Assembly: GCA_900540885.1 (NCBI GenBank)
Contig: UQHJ01000029.1
Span: 1 to 28,111 of the forward strand
Source of the DNA: an uncultured Prevotella sp.
GTDB taxonomy: Bacteria > Bacteroidota > Bacteroidia > Bacteroidales > Bacteroidaceae
Reading direction: 5' to 3'
DNA: 28,111 nucleotides
The position numbers and the translations under genes are program-made. A model generated the notes under the pieces. It worked only from the letters and a program-made list of their open reading frames with translations. It ran no database searches and was not told the DNA's origin. Positions 16,857-25,648 of the stretch are shown here, piece by piece (the stretch's first letter is position 1; each line of letters opens with the position of its first letter).

Positions 16857-18944
16857 TTATTGTTGCTTTATTTCAAACTTTTCGTCGCGAAAGGTTGAGG
16901 CTGGCAAGCCTGCTCCATTTATTAGGTTGGCATGTGTAAAGGGTTGCCAACCATAGCGAACTGCTTTAACGTTTTTCTTTTTGTTACTATGGAGCGTTAT
17001 GGTTGTACCTTTGACTATAGCCTCAGCTGGGTAATAGATACCATCTTCATCTGCAACTTCGAAGCCAATGATATGATTGCCATTTGCTGGGTGCATATTC
17101 TGCGCTTCTGTAAAGTAGAGGGTCGTATTTGCTCCGTTTGCTTCAAAGTGTGTGTAGCGTGGGCCAGAGCCGACGATATTATGATGATAAGTGTTGCAAA
17201 GTGTAGACAGTGCCAATCGATAAGCTACTTGCCACTTTTGTCGTGGGTGTACGTCAAGAGAATCACCGAGGTCGGAAGATACGGTCATCCACGTATTGTT
17301 GTCAGCTTCGGCTAATTGTCGTTGGCTATCGCGGAAGTGTGGCCAGGAAGGTCGTGTGGCAATGGATGATAATTGAACTGTATAAAAGGGCAAAGAGGCT
17401 TGGTTGAAGTATTTTCGCCAACTCTTTTCGAGTAATGGGAATAAGCGTTCATGCACTTCAACGTTTTCAGCGTTCGATTCCCCTTGATACCATAGGACTC
17501 CGCGAATGTTGTACCTTTCGAGCGGAAGGATAGCACTCTCAAATAGGTAAGCAGGCTCGTAGGGGTGGCGCTGATGTTTTGATTGGGTATGCTTCGTATT
17601 AAGAGCAGCTCGGTCGCGCATCCAACGCATAATAAAGTCGTTTTGTTTCCAATTGCGCAAAATAGCGGGGAAGAATTCTTCAAGTGTCGAGCGATCAATC
17701 CAATTCTCACACCCAGATCCGCCAACTGCATTTGATATAATACCTACATGGCAGCCTAAGCTATCGGCTAAAAGTCGACCATAATTAAAGGCTATAGACG
17801 AAAACTTTTGTGCAGCTTTAGTATTTGAGCGTTCCCATACTCCTGTCTGAACGTATAGCAGATGATTAACAGAATCAAGTCGAGTACTATCCCATTCAAT
17901 GGCGTAAGTCGGAATGATAGAAGGCATATTATATAGGTGTAGGCGTGAGCAGGTGTCGGCTGCAGCAAGGTCGGCTTGTGCGGTAGCGGTACGTGGAATA
18001 ACAAGTTCCATGTTTGACTGCCCTGAACAAAGCCATACTTCTCCTACATAAACGTTATTGAAAGTTCTTTTGTCGCTTTTTGCTTTAAATGAGAGTTGGT
18101 AAGGGCCGCCAGCCTCTTCAGCGGGGAAGGTTACGCTCCATTGGCCTTGATCGTTGGTGATTGCTTGAGCTTTTAAGCCATGGAAGTTAACGTTTACTTC
18201 TTCGCCCACGTTAGCTTTGCCATGAAAGGTGATAGGACTTTGGCGTTGAATGACCATTTCACTGCCGTAGGTCGCAGGTAGAGTTAAACCGCCAAAATTT
18301 CCCGTAATGTTGCTATAAACGGTCTTGGCTAAGATATTGGCTCCTTCTGCATCTGGGTGTAGTGCATCAGGAAAAAGGTTGGGGTAAGGGTGGAGTGGTG
18401 TGTAAAGGTCTATGAGACCTACATTATAGGTATGTGCGATTTGTTGAATGCGCTGTTGTATCATGCTGTGCCAAAGACGTGTTCCACTATCAAATCGGGG
18501 GTGATCATGGAAGATAGGCGTCATCAAGCAAATCCATATTTTACTATTAGGATTAGCCACGCGGAAGGAATCGATGAGCGCGTGATAGTTAGGTATGAAC
18601 TCATCGGCATAGTGCGGCCAATTACGAGGGTCGGTGTCATTTAGTCCAAGGTGAATGACAACAATATCAGCCTTGTATTTTATAGCAGCTTTAAATTCAT
18701 GGAGTTTGACATAAGGGTTGTGGCCCTTGTAAAGTAATGTAGCTCCGCTATGACCAAAGTTGCGCACATCGTAGTCCTTACCAAGCATTTGTTGGAGTTG
18801 GACAGGGTATGCCTGCGTTTCACGGTTAGGTAAATTATAGCCATAAGTGACGCTATTACCTACGCAAGCCACTTTTATTTTGTTGTGCGCCCATGATGGG
18901 AGCGAAATGAGTAAAAGGGTAACGATTAATAAGATTTGTTTCAT
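16857..18944 (-). CDS. Two-domain SGNH hydrolase / sialate O-acetylesterase
   Basis: 695 residues with a signal peptide (about 1-19, ending SWA), so probably periplasmic. The N-terminal SGNH/GDSL esterase domain (about 23-215) has Ser31 in GNSVTYG, Asn102 in GLND, and Asp193/His196 in DALHP. A beta-sandwich linker (about 220-300) follows. The C-terminal SASA domain carries Ser310 in CSGQSNME, the QGESN block at 487-491, and Asp564/His566 in LDVHP. Both active sites appear complete. Sialate O-acetylesterases remove acetyl groups from sialic acids; relatives with an extra SGNH domain may act on acetylated plant or host glycans, so the substrate is uncertain. It follows the histidine phosphatase gene by 20 nt on the same strand and is probably cotranscribed. 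No sialidase or SusC/D genes are adjacent. Confidence 0.85.
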   Translation of the reverse strand: MKQILLIVTLLLISLPSWAHNKIKVACVGNSVTYGYNLPNRETQAYPVQLQQMLGKDYDVRNFGHSGATLLYKGHNPYVKLHEFKAAIKYKADIVVIHLGLNDTDPRNWPHYADEFIPNYHALIDSFRVANPNSKIWICLMTPIFHDHPRFDSGTRLWHSMIQQRIQQIAHTYNVGLIDLYTPLHPYPNLFPDALHPDAEGANILAKTVYSNITGNFGGLTLPATYGSEMVIQRQSPITFHGKANVGEEVNVNFHGLKAQAITNDQGQWSVTFPAEEAGGPYQLSFKAKSDKRTFNNVYVGEVWLCSGQSNMELVIPRTATAQADLAAADTCSRLHLYNMPSIIPTYAIEWDSTRLDSVNHLLYVQTGVWERSNTKAAQKFSSIAFNYGRLLADSLGCHVGIISNAVGGSGCENWIDRSTLEEFFPAILRNWKQNDFIMRWMRDRAALNTKHTQSKHQRHPYEPAYLFESAILPLERYNIRGVLWYQGESNAENVEVHERLFPLLEKSWRKYFNQASLPFYTVQLSSIATRPSWPHFRDSQRQLAEADNNTWMTVSSDLGDSLDVHPRQKWQVAYRLALSTLCNTYHHNIVGSGPRYTHFEANGANTTLYFTEAQNMHPANGNHIIGFEVADEDGIYYPAEAIVKGTTITLHSNKKKNVKAVRYGWQPFTHANLINGAGLPASTFRDEKFEIKQQ

Positions 18945-18964
18945 GATGGTGTAGATGTATGATT

Positions 18965-19534
18965 TTAGTTAGCCGAAATGCTTTCTTCTTCGCAATAGCA
19001 AGTGTTGGGTAATTGATCAACTATTAAATGGCGTACCTCAGCATTCTGCATACGAGGAATTTCTTTTTTTGAACAACCTAATAGTACTGCTTGTATAATT
19101 CGGTTGAATAGTCCGTGTCCTACGGCAAGGATTTTTTTGTTGTCATATTTATCTTGGGTAAAAGATAAAAACTGTAAGGCGCGTCTATACATGTCGTTTA
19201 TGCTTTCGGCGTCAGAAGCAATGCCTTCATTGCGTGCTAACGAAATAGCCGTTCCCGTAGAATGCCCCCAATCTCTTTCGCGTAGAAGTGGGCAAGGGGT
19301 AATTGTCACGTTTTGGTTTAAATGGTTCTTGATAATAGTCGCAGTGTCAATGGTGCGTTGCAGGTCGCTGCAGAGTAACGCATCAAACGTGATGTGCTCT
19401 TTGTTTAACCTTTCTGCTAACTGGATCGCTTGTTGTCGCCCTAAGGCAGTGAGGTGCCCTGGAAGGTGACCTTGTAAGATTTGTGCCACGTTCTCTTCTG
19501 TCTCGCCATGGCGAACGAGATATAATTCTATCAT
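18965..19534 (-). CDS. Histidine phosphatase family protein (phosphoglycerate mutase-like)
   Basis: 189 residues. The N-terminus has the RHGET signature with phospho-accepting His9. Other active-site residues are Arg60 in SDLQRT, Glu86 in RERDWG, and His140 in VGHG. Family members range from cofactor-dependent phosphoglycerate mutase to broad phosphatases such as the cobalamin enzyme CobC; the short length and RERDWG pattern fit a small phosphatase rather than glycolytic GpmA. The substrate cannot be told. It is the first gene of a likely two-gene operon with the esterase and is divergent from dapF. A minus-strand TAAGTTTG element lies 20 nt upstream of the start. Confidence 0.85.
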   Translation of the reverse strand: MIELYLVRHGETEENVAQILQGHLPGHLTALGRQQAIQLAERLNKEHITFDALLCSDLQRTIDTATIIKNHLNQNVTITPCPLLRERDWGHSTGTAISLARNEGIASDAESINDMYRRALQFLSFTQDKYDNKKILAVGHGLFNRIIQAVLLGCSKKEIPRMQNAEVRHLIVDQLPNTCYCEEESISAN

Positions 19535-19554
19535 ATTGTTGGAGTTTATGGTTG

Positions 19555-19562
19555 CAAACTTA
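19555..19562 (-). promoter_or_regulatory. Promoter -7 element of the phosphatase-esterase operon
   Basis: Read on the minus strand it is TAAGTTTG, a perfect TAnnTTTG. Only a T run occupies the -33 position near 19585-19588. Confidence 0.5.
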
Positions 19563-19629
19563 CGAATTTTAAATTAAATCTTGTAAAACTGACTTTATGA
19601 TATTAATATACTGTTTTGCAATACAGACG

Positions 19630-19690
19630 TTATTCTTTATTCATCTTTTTATGGCAAAACGAAATTAATCATATAAAAAATAAAGAATAA
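19630..19690. repeat. 12-bp inverted repeat in the divergent dapF region
   Basis: TTATTCTTTATT at 19630-19641 is repeated as its exact reverse complement at 19679-19690, with 37 bp between. The right arm sits 3 bp upstream of a -7-like TACTTTTG (19694-19701). It could be a split operator or the stem of a looped structure controlling one or both divergent transcripts. Confidence 0.6.
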
Positions 19691-19693
19691 TGA

Positions 19694-19733
19694 TACTTTT
19701 GCATTGTGTTTATAATAAAATGTTTTATCTTTG
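19694..19733 (+). promoter_or_regulatory. Tandem promoter elements of the dapF operon
   Basis: Two -7 matches occur: TACTTTTG at 19694-19701 and TATCTTTG at 19726-19733. The second has TTG at 19704-19706 as a -33 element with a 19-bp spacer and is the better candidate; its leader would be about 25 nt. The first lacks a clear -33 element. Confidence 0.65.
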
Positions 19734-19762
19734 CACACAAATAAAACAATAAAGAACCAATT

Positions 19763-20620
19763 ATGGCAGCGAAAATAGAGTTTACGAAGATGCATGGCGC
19801 GGGTAATGACTATATATATGTCAATACGTTGAAGTATCCCATTTCGAATCCAGAGGAGGTATCGAAGCTATGGAGCGACCGCCACAAAGGCATAGGTGGT
19901 GATGGTCTTGTGCTGATAGGCAAGGGATCAGAAGATGCAGACTTTTCGATGCGTATATTTAATAATGATGGTTCTGAAGCGCGAATGTGTGGTAATGCTT
20001 CTCGTTGTATTGGTAAGTACTTATATGAATATGGCCTTACGACCAAGACGGAAGTAAAACTATCAACTCTTTCGGGTATAAAGATACTGAAATTACATGT
20101 AAACGGGGAAAATCATGTAGATAGCGTTACAGTCGATATGGATACTCCGTATTTGGCTGTACCTAGTCAGTTGGCTATTCCCGATGGCAAAATGGCGGAG
20201 GGAGAAGTTGTAAGTACAGAAGGAAAATCGTTTGTGGGTACGTTTATTTCAATGGGTAATCCCCACTTTGTCATATTTGTAGACGATGTCGAGACGTTTG
20301 ATGTAGCAGCTATCGGTCCAACGTTAGAGTTCGCTCCCATCTTTCCAGAGCGTTGCAATATAGAGTTTGCCACAGTGTGTGCTGATGGTAGTATACGTAT
20401 GCGCGTATGGGAACGTGGGTCAGGTATTACTATGGCTTGTGGTACGGGTGCTTGTGCAACGGCTGTTGCTGCTGCGCTGACTCATCGCGCTACTCGTTCA
20501 AGCTATATCGTAATGGATGGAGGTACACTGCATATTGAATGGGATAAGAGTACTTCACACGTGATGATGACTGGCCCAGCCACAAAGGTTTTTGACGGTG
20601 TAATAGACCTTCCGAATTGA
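19763..20620 (+). CDS. dapF: Diaminopimelate epimerase
   Basis: 285 residues, normal for DapF. It converts LL-diaminopimelate to meso-diaminopimelate for peptidoglycan and lysine. The two catalytic cysteines are present: Cys76 in RMCGNASRC and Cys226 in ITMACGTGAC. The N-terminal KMHGAGNDYIYVNT and GGDGLVLI blocks are also standard. dapL follows after 83 nt, and the two enzymes act in consecutive steps, so an operon is very likely. Tandem promoter-like elements and a 12-bp inverted repeat lie upstream. Confidence 0.97.
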   Translation: MAAKIEFTKMHGAGNDYIYVNTLKYPISNPEEVSKLWSDRHKGIGGDGLVLIGKGSEDADFSMRIFNNDGSEARMCGNASRCIGKYLYEYGLTTKTEVKLSTLSGIKILKLHVNGENHVDSVTVDMDTPYLAVPSQLAIPDGKMAEGEVVSTEGKSFVGTFISMGNPHFVIFVDDVETFDVAAIGPTLEFAPIFPERCNIEFATVCADGSIRMRVWERGSGITMACGTGACATAVAAALTHRATRSSYIVMDGGTLHIEWDKSTSHVMMTGPATKVFDGVIDLPN

Positions 20621-20632
20621 AAAGTTTAATAG

Positions 20633-20677
20633 CCTCTCTCAGCCGCTACATGATAAAAGATGCAGAGGCGGGAGAGG
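20633..20677 (+). promoter_or_regulatory. Hairpin between dapF and dapL
   Basis: CCTCTCTC (20633-20640) and GCC (20642-20644) pair with GGC (20667-20669) and GGGAGAGG (20670-20677), with one bulged A and one G-U. There is no U-tract, so it looks more like an RNA processing or stability element than a full terminator. It begins 12 nt after the dapF stop. Confidence 0.45.
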
Positions 20678-20703
20678 TTGTTCTTTATAATAAGTACAAC
20701 ACA

Positions 20704-21936
20704 ATGACTACTATAAACGAAAACTTCTTAAAGTTACAAAAAAACTACCTTTTTGCCGATATAGCACAGAAGGTGGCTGCTTATAAGAAAGCCCATCCAG
20801 AAGCAAAAATTATTCGTTTGGGCATTGGCGATGTGACGCGTCCTTTGGCTCCTGCAGTTATAAAAGCTTTGCATAAAGCCGTGGACGAAATGGCGAGTGC
20901 CGATACATTTCGCGGTTATGGCCCAGAGCATGGGTATGAGTTCTTGCGCAGGGCTATCGTAGAAAACGATTTTGCCCCACGTGGTATAGAAATTGATGAG
21001 GACGAAATCTTTATCAATGACGGTGCAAAGAGCGATACGGGCAATTTTGGCGACATCTTAGGTAAGGATAATAGTATATGCGTTACCGATCCCATTTATC
21101 CCGTCTATATTGATTCGAATGTAATGGGCGGACGCGCAGGTGAGATTGAAAATGGGTCGTGGAGTGAAATAACCTATTGCCCATGCACTGCCGCAAACAA
21201 TTTTGTGCCGCAATTGCCTACTCATTCCACCGATATGATATATCTTTGCTATCCTAATAACCCGACAGGTACTACATTGAGTCGCTCAGAACTTGAGAAG
21301 TGGGTAGCATACGCATTGGCTAATAAGAGCTTGTTGCTGTACGATGCCGCTTATGAAGCCTATATCACTGAAGAGGGTGTGCCTCATTCAATTTATGAGA
21401 TTGAGGGTGCTAAGCGTTGTGCAGTAGAGTTTCATTCCTATTCAAAAACGGCTGGTTTTACGGGACTGCGTTGTGGTTACACCGTAGTTCCTAAAGATTT
21501 GGTATTTGAAAGTAAGAGTGGAGAACAAGTACAACTCAATCAACTTTGGAACCGACGCCAGTGCACCAAGTTTAATGGTACTGCCTATATCGTACAGCGT
21601 GCTGCTGAGGCTATCTACAGTGAGGAAGGTAAGCGTGAAGTACGCGAAACGATAGACTATTACATGTCAAATGCGCGAATCATGCGTGAGGCATTAACCG
21701 AGGTAGGACTTAAAGTGTATGGTGGCATAAATGCACCTTACATTTGGTTGAAGACACCTAATGGCATAGGCAGCTGGGACTTCTTTGAGCAACTATTAAC
21801 TCAAATCAACGTAGTAAGTACACCTGGCGTGGGCTTTGGGCCTGCGGGTGAGGGCTACATTCGCCTAACAGCTTTTGGTAAGCGTGAGGACTGCGAAGAG
21901 GCTATGAACCGCCTAAAAGCGTGGTTAAAGAAATAA
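20704..21936 (+). CDS. dapL: LL-diaminopimelate aminotransferase
   Basis: 410 residues, the usual DapL length. This PLP enzyme forms LL-diaminopimelate directly from tetrahydrodipicolinate and glutamate, bypassing the DapD-DapC-DapE route. Seen: the substrate-site region FRGYGPEHGYEFLR (69-82), CYPNNPTGT (182-190), YDAAYEAYI, and PLP lysine Lys248 in HSYSKTAGFTGLRCGY. The frame is open back to a TTG overlapping the dapF stop, but family members begin at the MTTINENFLKL Met, so 20704 was chosen. Glutamate is the amino donor, a sensible partner for the glutamine synthetase gene that follows after 90 nt. Confidence 0.95.
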   Translation: MTTINENFLKLQKNYLFADIAQKVAAYKKAHPEAKIIRLGIGDVTRPLAPAVIKALHKAVDEMASADTFRGYGPEHGYEFLRRAIVENDFAPRGIEIDEDEIFINDGAKSDTGNFGDILGKDNSICVTDPIYPVYIDSNVMGGRAGEIENGSWSEITYCPCTAANNFVPQLPTHSTDMIYLCYPNNPTGTTLSRSELEKWVAYALANKSLLLYDAAYEAYITEEGVPHSIYEIEGAKRCAVEFHSYSKTAGFTGLRCGYTVVPKDLVFESKSGEQVQLNQLWNRRQCTKFNGTAYIVQRAAEAIYSEEGKREVRETIDYYMSNARIMREALTEVGLKVYGGINAPYIWLKTPNGIGSWDFFEQLLTQINVVSTPGVGFGPAGEGYIRLTAFGKREDCEEAMNRLKAWLKK

Positions 21937-22026
21937 TAGAAATACAACCAAGAACTAATTAGATAAGGAGCGTAAAGCAACAGAAGCAAAATTACACTCC
22001 AATCACTTTTTAAAACAACACTCAAA

Positions 22027-24219
22027 ATGAGCAACCTTCGTTTTAAAGTCGTAGAAGAGGCGTTTAAGAAACGTCCTCTTGAGGTTAAGGCGCCCACAGA
22101 GCGTCCGTCGGAGTATTTTGGTAAGTACGTTTTCAATCAAGAGAAGATGTTTAAGTATCTTCCATTGAATACTTACCAGCAACTTCGCGAGGTAATTGAA
22201 AAGGGAACTCCACTTCCTTTGTCCGTAGCCAACGATGTAGCACGTGGTATGAAGCAATGGGCCATGGAGATGGGTGTTACACACTGCACTCACTGGTTTC
22301 AACCCTTGACTGAAGGAACGGCAGAAAAGCATGATGCTTTTGTCGAACATGACTTTAAGGGAGGTATGGTTGAGGACTTCTCTGGTAAGGAGTTGGTGCA
22401 GCAAGAACCTGATGCCTCATCATTCCCTAATGGTGGTATTCGTTCTACTTTCGAGGCGCGTGGCTATTCAGCTTGGGACCCTGCGTCACCTGTATTCATC
22501 GTTGGCGACACGTTGATGATCCCAACTATCTTTGTAAGTTACACAGGTGAGGCACTTGACTACAAGGCACCCTTGAAGAAAGCACTTGCTGCGGTTGACA
22601 AGGCTGCTACTGCTGTATGTCATTACTTTGATCCTAATGTAACGCGCGTTACGGCTAATTTGGGTTGGGAACAGGAATACTTCTTGGTAGATGAAGGCCT
22701 ATATGCAGCACGTCCAGACTTGCTGTTGACTGGCCGCACCTTAATGGGACACGATTCTGCTAAGAACCAACAGATGGATGACCACTATTTCGGTGCAATC
22801 CCCGAACGGGTACAAGAGTTTATGCGCGACCTTGAAATTCAAGCACTCGAACTTGGTATTCCTTGCAAAACGCGTCATAACGAGGTGGCCCCCAATCAGT
22901 TTGAGTTGGCTCCTATATTTGAGGAGTGTAACTTGGCTGTTGACCACAATATGCTCATTATGTCGTTAATGCGTAAAATTGCTCGCAAGCATGGCTTCCG
23001 TTGCTTGTTACATGAAAAGCCCTTCGCGGGCATCAATGGTTCGGGTAAGCACAACAACTGGAGTCTTACAACTGATACAGGTGTTTTGCTCCATGGTCCT
23101 GGTAAAACGGCTGAAGATAACCTTCGCTTCCTCGTGTTTGTAGTAGAGACTTTGATGGGCGTTTACAAGCATAATGGTCTGCTCAAGGCTTCTATTATGA
23201 GTGCAACGAATGCTCACCGTTTGGGTGCCAACGAAGCTCCCCCCGCTATTATTTCAAGCTTCTTGGGTAAGCAGCTCAGCGAGTTTCTCGAAAAGGTAGA
23301 GAATTCTACCAAGGACGAACTCTTCACACTTGAAGGTAAGCACGGTGTACAACTTGATATTCCGCAAATTCCGGAGTTAATGGTCGACAATACTGACCGT
23401 AACCGTACTTCTCCTTTTGCCTTTACGGGTAATCGCTTTGAGTTCCGTGCAGTAGGTTCTATTGCGAACTGTGCAAGCGCGATGATTGTGCTCAACACAG
23501 CAGTTGCAGAGGCGCTCACCAAATTTAAGGAACGTGTTGATGCATTAATGGAGAAAGGCGAAGCTAAGCTCACTGCTATTCTTGAAGTACTGCGTGAGGA
23601 TATTAAGACTTGTAAGCCAATTCACTTTGATGGCAATGGTTATAGTGATGAGTGGAAGGAAGAGGCTGCGCGTCGTGGCTTAGATTGCGAAACTTCTTGT
23701 CCAGTTATTTTCGACCGCTATCTTGACGAGGACTCTATCAAGATGTTTGAACGCATGAACGTCATGACCAAGCCCGAACTTGAGGCACGTAACGAAATTA
23801 AGTGGGAAACATATCAAAAGAAGATACAGATTGAAGCACGTGTGCTTGGCGACATCTGTATGAACCATATCATTCCAGTAGCTACTAAGTATCAAAGCGA
23901 GTTGGTTGACAATGTGCACAAGATCCAAGAAACCTTTGCTGATCCTGCAAAGGTGAAAGAACTCACAGCATACAATGTCGACCTTATTGAAAAGATCAAT
24001 AAGCACGTAAGCTTTGTAGCCGAAAACGTTGAGGCTATGGTTGAGAAACGCAAGGTAGTGAATAAAATTGAGGATGTTCGCACTCTTGCAGTAGCTTACC
24101 ATGACGAGATAGCTCCTTACTTTGACGCTATCCGTTACCACATTGACAAACTTGAATTGATTGTCGAAGACGAGATGTGGACGTTGCCTAAGTACCGTGA
24201 GTTGCTCTTCATTCGTTAA
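22027..24219 (+). CDS. glnN: Glutamine synthetase type III
   Basis: 730 residues, typical of GSIII and much longer than GSI. It forms glutamine from glutamate, ammonia and ATP. Seen: the GSIII N-terminal domain (residues about 12-180, with YFGKYVFN and THWFQPLTEGTAEKHDAF), the catalytic core including EQEYFL, NEVAPNQFELAPIFEE, AGINGSGKHNNWSL and the late NRTSPFAFTGNRFEFRAVGS block, and a C-terminal helical region. GSIII is the main glutamine synthetase of many Bacteroidetes. No promoter match is visible in the 90-nt gap after dapL, so cotranscription is likely. A strong terminator follows. Confidence 0.97.
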   Translation: MSNLRFKVVEEAFKKRPLEVKAPTERPSEYFGKYVFNQEKMFKYLPLNTYQQLREVIEKGTPLPLSVANDVARGMKQWAMEMGVTHCTHWFQPLTEGTAEKHDAFVEHDFKGGMVEDFSGKELVQQEPDASSFPNGGIRSTFEARGYSAWDPASPVFIVGDTLMIPTIFVSYTGEALDYKAPLKKALAAVDKAATAVCHYFDPNVTRVTANLGWEQEYFLVDEGLYAARPDLLLTGRTLMGHDSAKNQQMDDHYFGAIPERVQEFMRDLEIQALELGIPCKTRHNEVAPNQFELAPIFEECNLAVDHNMLIMSLMRKIARKHGFRCLLHEKPFAGINGSGKHNNWSLTTDTGVLLHGPGKTAEDNLRFLVFVVETLMGVYKHNGLLKASIMSATNAHRLGANEAPPAIISSFLGKQLSEFLEKVENSTKDELFTLEGKHGVQLDIPQIPELMVDNTDRNRTSPFAFTGNRFEFRAVGSIANCASAMIVLNTAVAEALTKFKERVDALMEKGEAKLTAILEVLREDIKTCKPIHFDGNGYSDEWKEEAARRGLDCETSCPVIFDRYLDEDSIKMFERMNVMTKPELEARNEIKWETYQKKIQIEARVLGDICMNHIIPVATKYQSELVDNVHKIQETFADPAKVKELTAYNVDLIEKINKHVSFVAENVEAMVEKRKVVNKIEDVRTLAVAYHDEIAPYFDAIRYHIDKLELIVEDEMWTLPKYRELLFIR

Positions 24220-24285
24220 AACCCAACGTGCTGAATTTTATTAATATTAGATTCAGTACTTTGTGTATTTTCCTTTAAAAAAAAT

Positions 24286-24330
24286 GTCGGATAGAACGCG
24301 TTACTTGGTCGCGTTTTATCCGACTTTTTT
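24286..24330 (+). terminator. glnN operon terminator
   Basis: A 15-bp stem (24286-24300 with 24310-24324, one G-U) is followed by six T. An additional 9-bp hairpin (24228-24236 with 24251-24259) lies just after the glnN stop codon. Confidence 0.9.
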
Positions 24331-24369
24331 GTAAGCCTCCCGTGCAGGCCGTATTGTATAAAACAAGTT

Positions 24370-24650
24370 ATTGCTATCTGGTAAAACTTTTTCAAACAAA
24401 TAAATTAGGGTTGACACTTCTCACAAGGTATCAACCCTTTTGGTTATCTTTGTTTTAGCTAAATAAAAATATAACTATGAGCAAAGATAGTTATTTTACC
24501 AGGCAGCAATATAAGAAAATACAAATTTGTAGGACACAAAGTTAATCTCTAATGATTGGATTTACCCATGGCAGCAGAATTGCAATATTAGGGGGGAGTT
24601 GGACTAACAACTATGCGCTTTTTGAGTTTTATCGGACACTAATATTTGTT
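24370..24650 (+). mobile_element. Probable scar of an insertion sequence
   Basis: This 350-nt gene-free gap contains several IS-like pieces: a hairpin (about 24408-24437), a TATCTTTG -7 element (24445-24452), and a short ORF from ATG 24478 encoding MSKDSYFTRQQ before stopping after 22 codons. That start resembles the N-terminus of Bacteroidetes IS4-type transposases (a K-D-x-Y-F-T-G-Q-P pattern, recalled rather than searched). An imperfect 17-bp inverted repeat (24370-24386 with 24494-24510, two mismatches) and AAACAAATA (24395-24403) matched by TATTTGTTT (24642-24650) are also present. Most of a transposase would have been lost. The remainder of the gap has no other recognisable content. Confidence 0.35.
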
Positions 24651-24681
24651 TATGTATTTTCTGACGCTTATTATCATCTAT

Positions 24682-25575
24682 TTATTCCTCCTCTTCTTCA
24701 ATACAAAGGTGCTTTAAGTCGTACATCGAACCATTATATATGTTCAAGTCCACCTTCTCTTTAATACCATCTATTTTGCCACAATCTGTGTGTTGCCAAA
24801 AACGCCATTTTCCCTGATAAGTAAGCGAACGAACATAATAATGCGCGATCCAATAAGGATAACGCTCAAAGTCAGGCGTGTTGAGATAGTCTTTTTTAAA
24901 CTTATAATTAGTATAGATGATAGGAGGAACACCGTAGCGCGCTTCAACCAGTTTAAGCCATTTAAGCGACACTCTACGCAGTTGCTCTACTGTGAGCGAA
25001 CCTTTCTCTTCAATGTCAAGTACGGGAGGTAAATCACCTTCTTCTAAATGTACCTGCTTCAGAAAAAATTTAGCTTGACTTTCAGCACTAATATTAGGCT
25101 TAAAATAGTGATAGGCACCACGCAAGAAACCATTTTCGCGTGCTTGGTAGAAGTTGTCATTATAGTTTTCATCAATATGGTTCTGACCTTCAGTAGCTTT
25201 AATAAAAACAAAACTGATAGGCTCGCCATTTACCTCGGCATTCTTCACCTTATGCCAGTCAATCTCACCTTGATGATGACTAACATCAATGCCGTGAATA
25301 GAGTAACCTTCAGGGTAAACTTCATTGCCATAAAATGCTTGCCACTTTGAAGTGTAAGGAGCAACACCATATATATAAGCAAAATAGCAAACTAAAGAAA
25401 TGACACAAATCAATCCCAAACGAATGGCCAAAACGCGCAAGTTAGAAGCTACCTTATATATGTCTACAACGCTCCCTCTCCTTTTACGTCGACAGCTTGA
25501 GCGTCTTGTGTTACGCCTTGTACTGTCGTGACTTGTTTTTGAACGACGAGTTGAGCTTTTTCGTTGTACGACCAT
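24682..25575 (-). CDS. Membrane-anchored GH25 muramidase (lysozyme family)
   Basis: 297 residues. The first 36 residues are very rich in Arg, Lys and Ser, then one membrane helix (about 48-70) gives an inside-to-outside topology with the catalytic domain in the periplasm. The GH25 domain (about 93-285) shows GIDVSHHQGEIDW with Asp97, FVFIKATEG, GAYHYF, PPVLDIEE with Asp187 and Glu189, and WRFWQHTDCGKIDGI near the end. GH25 enzymes cut the MurNAc-GlcNAc bond of peptidoglycan, so a role in wall turnover is likely. The C-terminus is a run of Glu. No phage genes surround it, and the membrane anchor argues for a cellular rather than a phage lysin. It is probably monocistronic. Confidence 0.88.
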   Translation of the reverse strand: MVVQRKSSTRRSKTSHDSTRRNTRRSSCRRKRRGSVVDIYKVASNLRVLAIRLGLICVISLVCYFAYIYGVAPYTSKWQAFYGNEVYPEGYSIHGIDVSHHQGEIDWHKVKNAEVNGEPISFVFIKATEGQNHIDENYNDNFYQARENGFLRGAYHYFKPNISAESQAKFFLKQVHLEEGDLPPVLDIEEKGSLTVEQLRRVSLKWLKLVEARYGVPPIIYTNYKFKKDYLNTPDFERYPYWIAHYYVRSLTYQGKWRFWQHTDCGKIDGIKEKVDLNIYNGSMYDLKHLCIEEEEE

Positions 25576-25648
25576 TTGAATGTTAAATTGTTGTTTAAGT
25601 TTTATCTTAAAGGTATGGCAAGCCTTATTGTATTTCTTTGTGTGGTGA

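Noticed and set aside
20617..20703. dapL starting at a TTG that overlaps the dapF stop
   Set aside because: The 29 extra residues have no DapL counterpart and lie across the intergenic hairpin; the ATG at 20704 gives the normal length.
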